From Manduca sexta (Eukaryota; Arthropoda; Insecta; Lepidoptera; Sphingidae): 64,000 bases of DNA. Shown here piece by piece: positions 57,400-64,000 of this stretch. The notes beneath the pieces are model-generated. The model searched no databases, was not told the DNA's origin, and worked only from the letters and a program-made list of their open reading frames with translations. The translations under genes and the position numbers were made by a program. The stretch spans positions 11,468,983 to 11,532,982 of the forward strand of contig NC_051138.1 of NCBI RefSeq assembly GCF_014839805.1, in the 5' to 3' direction. Position 1 is the stretch's first letter, and every line of letters starts with the position of its first letter.

Positions 57400-57900
57400 C
57401 TAGCCTTTGCCCGCGGCTCCGCCCGCGTTATAAAGTTTTTCGGGGTAATGTTTTCCATTATAAAAGTTACACTATATATTTTCCCGGGAGCCTATGTTTT
57501 TCCCAGGGTCTCAAACTGTCTTCATAGCAAATTTCATCTTTTTACGTTGGGTAGTTTTTGAGTTTAACACTGAGGCAGACAGATGCAGCGGAGGACTTTG
57601 TTTTATAATATATTTTTGTAAAACTTTTTAAGAGGAACAATCCCGTCATACATTATTGTTGCATAACTTTAATCGTTTACGCAGCGTACGCAAGGGAAGC
57701 TCTCAAAACTAATAATTTTTCCCCGTTTTTGCAACATGTTTCATTACTGCTCCACTCCTATTGGTTATAGCGTATAGCACTCCGGGACAAAGGGCTATTC
57801 AACACAAAAAGAATTTGTCAGTTGGAACCGGTAGTTCCTGGGATTAGCGCGTTCAAACAAACAAACAAACAAACTCTTCAGCTTTATTTAATAGTATAGA
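57400..57900 (-). mobile_element. Helitron G (chimeric family, exact ends)
   Basis: On the minus strand it starts A|TCTATACTATTAAATAAAGC at 57900 and ends with hairpin CGCGGgcggagCCGCG, 'ggcaaagg' and CTAG at 57400, followed by T. It is 501 bp and non-coding. It is the same family as Helitron C but with a single copy of the unit that is amplified there. Internally, 'ttataaaacaaagtcc' (minus) resembles the start of the Helitron at 41976. Confidence 0.9.
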
Positions 57901-59189
57901 TGTGAAACAAATTTCTATACAAACGCTGGTGAACCTGTTGCAGATAAGTGCACCATTTTTTATGTAAAGGCGTTGGGTTTTGGTATAAATATTATAAACT
58001 TACAAAATTTATGTTTATTAATTTTGGTACGGAGCGTTTGTAACACGGCTGGTGTAAAGTGAACTCCATGAACAACCACATCGAGTCTAAGACTCCAATT
58101 TTTGAGACTTCAAGTGTATGTAGAGCAAATTAGGAATCAGGAATAATAAAGAACTGAGTAATTATAATAACTAAAATAAATTCTGCTCCCTTGTTACTTT
58201 TTGCGTGAATCATTATGAATCTATTTCAAAACAGTTATTTTTAGCTATTAACGAGCTCTGTCTACAGCTGCGTATCCGAAATATAATCATAATATATTTA
58301 TGATTTATATGATGAGTATTAGTATTATAATATTTATATAACTTTTTCTAATATCCGATTTTAATAAAATTATATGAAATTCCGTTCAGTACTTTCAAAG
58401 ATATGGGTTAACAAAAGATCAGATAGAAAAGAATTCTAAAAATCTAAGATTTTTCAGAATACACACTGGGTTCTGATGATTTATGATATTTAGGAACATA
58501 TAGTGACACGCTATCCGCCTAGAATGATTTCATATAAAAACAATAAGTTCCTAATTATATATAAACCACTACCTCTTCCTCTTTCAGTCTTTGGAAATAT
58601 TTATTAAAAAATTCACTGTTTTAATATCTCACCCATTCGAGGAAATTCTGTTCAAAAAATATTATTTGCAAAATCCACCGGAAAATTTAATTTAAATAAA
58701 AAATGTAAAAACTTTATCCCAAACAAATTTATATCAGCGTTTTCTATTAAATATAAAATTTTACAATCAGTGGAAAACGCGAGCATAATTAAATTAAAAA
58801 TAGACTCATCACTTTTAAAATAACTTAAATTTTCGCTCTGAACCACAGTTATTTTTCCATCAGAAAACTGATGCCGGGAGTTTATAAATACATTTTTTAA
58901 TAATTACAAAAATATGCTAAGAGAATTTCGTAGAACCGTAGCAATAAGCGCGTAGCGAAGTCGTAGCAGATTACGTAGCCGGTAAAATATGTAGAGCTAT
59001 ACAAATTGAATCGATGTAAGTTTCGAAAACCACTTAAACAAATCTCATTAATGTTTGAATTGATACATCGAGTGTTACGAAGACAAATAGCTTAGTCGCT
59101 ATAGTTTATATAAAACATGATACTGGTTACGCGATTTTGTGTCTATGATTATTAATACCAAATGTAACCAATTTGGCTTCTTAAGAGTA
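57901..59189. other. AT-rich spacer
   Basis: No gene was recognised. Confidence 0.5.
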
Positions 59190-59520
59190 TAATAATAATA
59201 ATATCAGCCCTGTATTATATACTTGCCCACTGCTGAGCACGGGCCTCCCCTACTACTGAGAGGAATTAGGCCTTAGTCCACCACGCTGGCCTAGTGCGGA
59301 TTGGTAGACTTCACACACCTTCGAAATTCCTATAGCGAACTTCTCAGATCTGCAGGTTTCCTCACGATGTTTTCCTTCACCGTTAAAGTGAACGATCAAT
59401 TCAGAAAGAATATACACACACAATTTTTTTAGAAAAGTCAGAGGTGTGTGCCCTTGGGATTTGAACCTGCGAACATTCATCTTAACAGTCTGTTCCAAAC
59501 CCAACTAGGCTATCGCCGCC
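59190..59520 (-). mobile_element. SINE-1 copy (minus strand)
   Basis: It is complete from the (AAT)n tail to the head ('ggctatcgccgcc'), with several substitutions. The flanks share only 'taaga', so the target duplication is imperfect. Confidence 0.88.
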
Positions 59521-60261
59521 TACCCTAAGAATGTATTCAGCAAATTTACAGTTAATATATTTGTTTCTTCGTTATATTGCAATCGACACGCTTGTTAAAT
59601 GTGGACAATAAAAATTACTTAATAATCGATCGATTTATTTTATATTTTACAAGCAGTTACGTAACAATGAATTTTGAATAAAAGCTTTAAAATTCTCTTT
59701 CTAGAAGAAGTATTTTTTTCTTATAAGATTTATATTGATATATTACTGTTTTCTAATATTATTTAATAGTAAGTATAATTTAAATATGACTTGAATTTTA
59801 TAACATTTTACAAATATATTTTGTCTAATTGATTAATAACCGTAACCTAGAGGACAATCTTAAATCAAATAACAATATCCAATATTTATTGCTTAACTCC
59901 TCAAAAATTTCAGGAAATGTTAGAAATACAATATAATCTAATAAAAATACATACTAAGTAACGTCGCAGCTGCAGGAATGACGTAATAGCGAGCGTGAGT
60001 AGAGAAGATAGCCGCGGCTCGTCGAGCAACTGCATATTGTGATAGTCGGTTATTATTTAAATTAGTTTCCCGCTGTACTGTACCAGTTTAATTTATTGAA
60101 AACCACTAAGTCTGGTTCCTGAAAATCTCTATGCATTCGGATAGAAAATAAATTCAAAATTATTTATTTTCAAAATTGATTCCTTCCTAACTGAATTTCA
60201 GTCACGGCGGCCAATCTCAACGCATATCAGCCATATAAGTAGGAGATATTATAATATATAT
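59521..60261. other. Spacer with a small CpG-rich patch
   Basis: At 59960-60060 a CpG-richer patch holds a CRE-like TGACGTAA and a CAGCTG E-box. On the minus strand a 41-codon ORF (MQLLDEPRLSSLL...) has no support. Possibly regulatory, but weak. Confidence 0.3.
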
Positions 60262-60525
60262 TTTGTTCCTTCACTCTTTTGGTCCGATGAGACGACAATC
60301 CGACATGACAATAGAGATGAGGAAAAGGACCAACGCTTTTACGTGCTTTCCGAGACTTTGGGGAATCACACCGTCAACTTATTGACTCCTAGCTACGACC
60401 GAGTAAGTTTTAAGATGGAAAAACTCAGACACAATTATTATGGCCCAACCTGGTATTCAAACTCAAGTCTTCAACTTGGTAGTCGTATTCGTACCGTGTA
60501 ATGACAACTACATAACGAAACAGTC
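60262..60525 (-). mobile_element. SINE-3 copy (minus strand)
   Basis: On the minus strand the head 'tagttgtcattacacggtac' is followed by the B-box-like GAGTTTGAATACC, then 'gtgattccccaaagtctcgg', 'agcacgtaaaagcgttggtc', 'gtcggattgtcgtctcatcg' and 'agagtgaaggaa'. It is a tRNA-headed family distinct from SINE-1 and SINE-2; only one copy is seen. Confidence 0.65.
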
Positions 60526-60683
60526 AAAAACAATAAACCCTAAATAAGAACGCAGTTGGTGACATTTTTATATCACCCTGTGTATTATTGTGACACTAAG
60601 TTATGTATTTTTTTTGCAATTAAATTGCAATTCAATTTACCACATTCATAAAATCTAATTTATGTATGGCAGATTTGATCTTC

Positions 60684-60815
60684 ATGATTTCTTATGTTTA
60701 CGCGAATGTCCAGTTTGCACCGCAACCATGAAGGCTGCAAAGTCTTCGAAACGTCCGAAGAAAATAATAATATAAGTAACCGCGATAAAATCCGTAAATC
60801 GATTTATTTCAAGAC
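60684..60815 (+). repeat. Penelope-like tail (two-part copy)
   Basis: It begins with the reverse piece 'gatttcttatgtttacgcga', then has the forward block 'aaggctgcaaagtcttcgaa', 'acgtccgaagaaaataataa' and 'aaccgcgataaaatccgtaa'. As at 38401, inverted and forward pieces adjoin. Confidence 0.65.
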
Positions 60816-63744
60816 TTGATATTTTTACTTGTTTTCATTGTGACAAAATGTTATAGCTTTCCATATCAACCTGTATACATTTTCGATATCCAATTTAAAA
60901 AAAAAATCACAAATATGTTACAAACCAAAAATACTCACAATTCAATGCTGAATGGAATACTGAAAAAACAATAACTATGTTTGGACTTCACGGATGGAAA
61001 TAGCAATTTGAACAAAACCGTTTGGAGAGCAGGTGCTGGTTGATTACATACATACATTTGTGAAATTATTTCTAGGAAAATTTATACGACTATTCGTATT
61101 TACTGAGCAAAAGCTGTAATCGGTTTCAAGATACCCTAGTTACTTATTTGAAAATTTTAGTAAAACTAAAGAAACATATTAATTGAAACGCGAACAAAAA
61201 GACGTGGCTTGAATTATATTTTATAAAGCGCTCTAGTATCATAACTATAAATAGTTGGTGAACACTAAAAAAATGTACACATCCCTGTACCTTTTGAAGT
61301 AACACCCAAATCAGTATACTTAATTGAAAACATCGACCAGAAAGTCCCTTCAAATAAGTAAAATATCAAAGTTACGTAATTAAATTTAGATAGGAACATT
61401 CGATATGACGCAACGCGATATTTTGACCAACTCTCTGAAGATTACAGGATTTTTCAACGAATTTGATTTATAAAATTAAAGTTTAATGGGTAAATTGTAA
61501 TTACACTTACGGAAAATTTATTTTATGTATCAAAGCCTTTTATTTTTTCTGTGCAATTTATAACTGCACTAATCAGTTAAATCATAAACTATCAGATTAT
61601 CCCTCTATGTTAGTAAACCTTATTAAATGTTTTCTTATAGTTTAGAAGTCTCACAACTGGAAAAAGCTCATTTTAACACAGTCATTTGAACTGTAAATTC
61701 ATGAAATTTTAACATAGAAGGTTGACATGAGTTTGATGTCCTATTTCTAAATGATTCTTCTTTAAATTTCATTTCGAGAATGTGTCAATCTTTCTAGTAA
61801 ATGACAACAAGGCGAATGACATATGGAAGATATGGATCTTATTATGTAGGTCCAAAACATCGGTTCGAATAAAAAAAAGACTGATTTCCATTCTAGCAAA
61901 TATACTCGATCGTCGATATAAATTAACTATAAAATGAAACATCTTATTGCCTTAAGTCTCTACGCCGCTATAACACGTCAGATTAAAGCTAAGTATTTGA
62001 ATACGACAATTGTGTTTGATTCTCTTGGGATAATGCTCTGTTCCAAAGTATTTGAAATGTAGGAAATGGTGCTCAATAAAATCTGATTCTGCGCTCTGAA
62101 ATCGAATTTTCGTGTAACTTTTTGGGTGTCCTGGGTTTGTTACCACAGTATACTTTAATAAAAAGGTTACTTTTTTGATTCATTAATTTTAAACAAAGTA
62201 GAGTTCTTTAATTACATAATATTTTAATTAATCACATAAACGTAATTGCACGACATTGGAAACATCTTACAATTTGATTTGCACTTTTTTATACTAAAAA
62301 TATCATAATATATTGTTAGAAAACTGATTCGATTTTAATTAAAATAAAATAAATATCACTGACTACAGAAATACTTTCGCAAATATCTCACCAAGCAACC
62401 GACCGGTACGACTGTCAACAACCAACTAATTCGATCTGTCAAACGCTCAGTGTTTTTATAGCAAAAAGTGTTACAAATACCCTCACTAAAATATTCTATG
62501 CTAACAATATATATTATCACTCATGCTGTGTCCATCTGTTATTAGAGATGCAATAAAAATATTACCATAAATACATTTATACCAGTGGCGAAATAACAAA
62601 ATTTAATAAAAGGTAACTCGAAAAAACAATCTTACTTTATCGCGGCCAATTTAACAAAAAACAAAAACTAAGACCAACGTAAATAAACCTAAAAGGGAAT
62701 CCGGTAGGAATCGAGTTGTATGAACGCTTATAGACTGTTTATTTTATATTGTAATCAGATGGTCCTATATAAATTAATAAATAAACCTCGATGTTGACTC
62801 ACTTACATCTTAATTAGACGTTACATGTAGATATAGCTTCCTTACCAGTAACCCACAGTGAGACAGCCGATAATTTAATTTTAGCAACATGGCATTAGAT
62901 GCGCTTGATTGATGAAGGATGTTACTAACCACGATAATAAACTAATTTGTAGCGGTGAGTTCGTGTAAATTATTTGTAAATATTCCCCGCATGGGGCGAA
63001 AATAGAATTTATTTGATTACACGAATGGGTTGACCGCGATGGTACTACTGCATCACATAATCAACGTGTGATCTTGATTGCTTTTCGCGTTATAAAAGAT
63101 TTTGAAACACTAACCCCAGTTAAAAACTATTTTAAAAATGAAGGATTTAGTTTAGTGTTTACGATTTACTTAGGTCACTCTCTACCTGGCATCAGACTCT
63201 TGTGGAAATTCCAGTTCTAGGCAAAAAGTAACAGAAATACTCCATATTTCTATTAATTATTTTACGAACTATTACAAATGTTGTTGTTTAATTAACTCTA
63301 ATATTAACACAAACTACGACTATGAGGTAAAAAGAAGTTAAAAAAAAACTGTAAACTAACGTAGTACATAGAATATGCAATATTCAAATGCAAAGTAATA
63401 TTTACAGTACAAAAGCCTATAAAACCCATAACATTTGAAATATAATAACCTATTTTCTTGATAACGATTTCCTTGTTCCATCATGCATTATTAAATTTTC
63501 CACCCATTAATCCTGCTATATGATGCATAACAATCCTTTTTATAAGATTCTAGTTATTCTCGATCTAGTACAATTTACCTACGTTTATAAACAAAGACAA
63601 ATCTGACCATCTAGAAATGAATAGCGGTGTTAGAAAAACCTACACAAAACTGCTTGAAACAAATCAAAGCTAGGACCTGCCACAGTGCTAAAAGAATAAC
63701 CACATCATATATGAAGTGTAAATTAAAATAAATGTATGACAGTT
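60816..63744. other. AT-rich spacer
   Basis: No gene was recognised. A 45-bp R9 fragment ('aatccggtaggaatcgagtt') lies at 62698-62735. Confidence 0.5.
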
Positions 63745-64000
63745 AATACCGGATCCGCCTAGTGGATTGGGGGCGTTTGGAGAATTCCACCATGGTATCC
63801 CCTGCCTGTCGTAAGAGGCGATTAATAGGGGTCATCGGGGAGTCGTCGGCGGGCAGCAGGGGGCTGTCCGCCCTTAGCGGACATCGTGCGCTTTGGCACA
63901 TTCGGGTGACCCCCGGGATGGACGGCAGCGTGGAAGACAGGCCTCATGCTGCCCTTGACGCAGGCAGCGTCCTTCGGTGCACAGGGGCTTCTGAGCCTAG
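63745..64000 (+). mobile_element. GC-rich 5' end of a probable LINE, cut by window edge
   Basis: An abrupt change from AT-rich to GC-rich sequence occurs at about 63750 ('ccggatccgcctagtggatt'). The segment 'tatcccctgcctgtcgtaag' is, from memory, common in lepidopteran genomes in front of non-LTR elements. No internal second copy exists here to confirm it. Confidence 0.4.
63792..64000 (+). CDS. Open frame at window edge, unknown product
   Basis: An ATG in a strong context (ccaccATGG) opens 69 codons without a stop to the window end: MVSPACRKRRLIGVIGESSA, then GSRGLSALSGHR and onward. The frame stays open in GC-rich DNA where stops are rare, so it may be fortuitous or the start of a LINE ORF1. 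No domain is recognised. Confidence 0.3.
   Translation, partial: MVSPACRKRRLIGVIGESSAGSRGLSALSGHRALWHIRVTPGMDGSVEDRPHAALDAGSVLRCTGASEP

Noticed and set aside
59938..60066. Minus-strand 41-codon ORF MQLLDEPRLSSLL as a second first exon
   Set aside because: No good donor follows an in-frame boundary, and there is no strong start context.

Overview
The window looks like a 64 kb piece of a lepidopteran (moth or butterfly) nuclear genome. It is AT-rich and non-bacterial, and almost everything recognisable in it is a transposable element of a kind typical of Lepidoptera: Helitrons with TC...CTAG ends, an RTE-type and a CR1/Jockey-group LINE, Penelope-like element (PLE) pieces, three tRNA-derived SINE families, hAT elements and TA-flanked MITEs. 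No complete host gene was found. Identifications rest on reading motifs, target-site duplications and repeats within the window. No database was searched, so family names are given only as far as the motifs allow.

Layout. 1-9 kb is AT-rich spacer with SINE and LINE scraps, and a SINE-1 copy (7.4-8.0 kb) beside the coding tail of an RTE LINE. 9.07-12.08 kb is a four-layer nest: Helitron A contains Helitron B (same family, opposite strand), B contains a hAT element with an 8-bp target duplication, and the hAT contains a chimeric Helitron C carrying about five 122-bp tandem repeats. At 14.33-14.40 kb, minus strand, there is a plausible first coding exon of a host secreted or membrane protein (signal peptide followed by a GTGAGT donor); if real, everything to its left is intron or gene body. 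15-23 kb is mostly spacer with SINE copies and two TIR elements. 23.86-28.45 kb is a nearly full-length, frameshifted LINE (minus strand) with a PHD/coiled-coil/FP25K-like ORF1 and an endonuclease-RT ORF2. 29.67-30.16 kb is an unusual CpG-rich element with about 40-bp inverted ends. 32-43 kb has SINE-2, MITE, LINE 3' UTR and PLE-tail copies and a clean hAT element (40.38-41.27 kb). 43.82-45.27 kb is an end-to-end Helitron that keeps only the N-terminus of the Rep/helicase gene. 48-49 kb has degraded Helitrons, one interrupted by SINE-1. 49.8-52.0 kb is a PLE whose RT start and GIY-YIG nuclease are separated by repeats, including a SINE-2-derived tandem array. 52.08-54.45 kb is a 5'-truncated RTE LINE lacking its FADD motif. 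57.4-57.9 kb is a second chimeric Helitron with exact ends. 60.3 kb has a third SINE type, and the window ends in the GC-rich 5' end of what may be another LINE.

How the parts relate. The RTE LINE and SINE-1 share a 3' tail, consistent with SINE-1 being copied by RTE machinery. The internally deleted Helitrons need Rep/helicase supplied from elsewhere. The seven dispersed PLE tails match the 3' end of the one PLE copy that still carries GIY-YIG coding sequence. All autonomous elements seen here are inactivated by frameshift, deletion or truncation.
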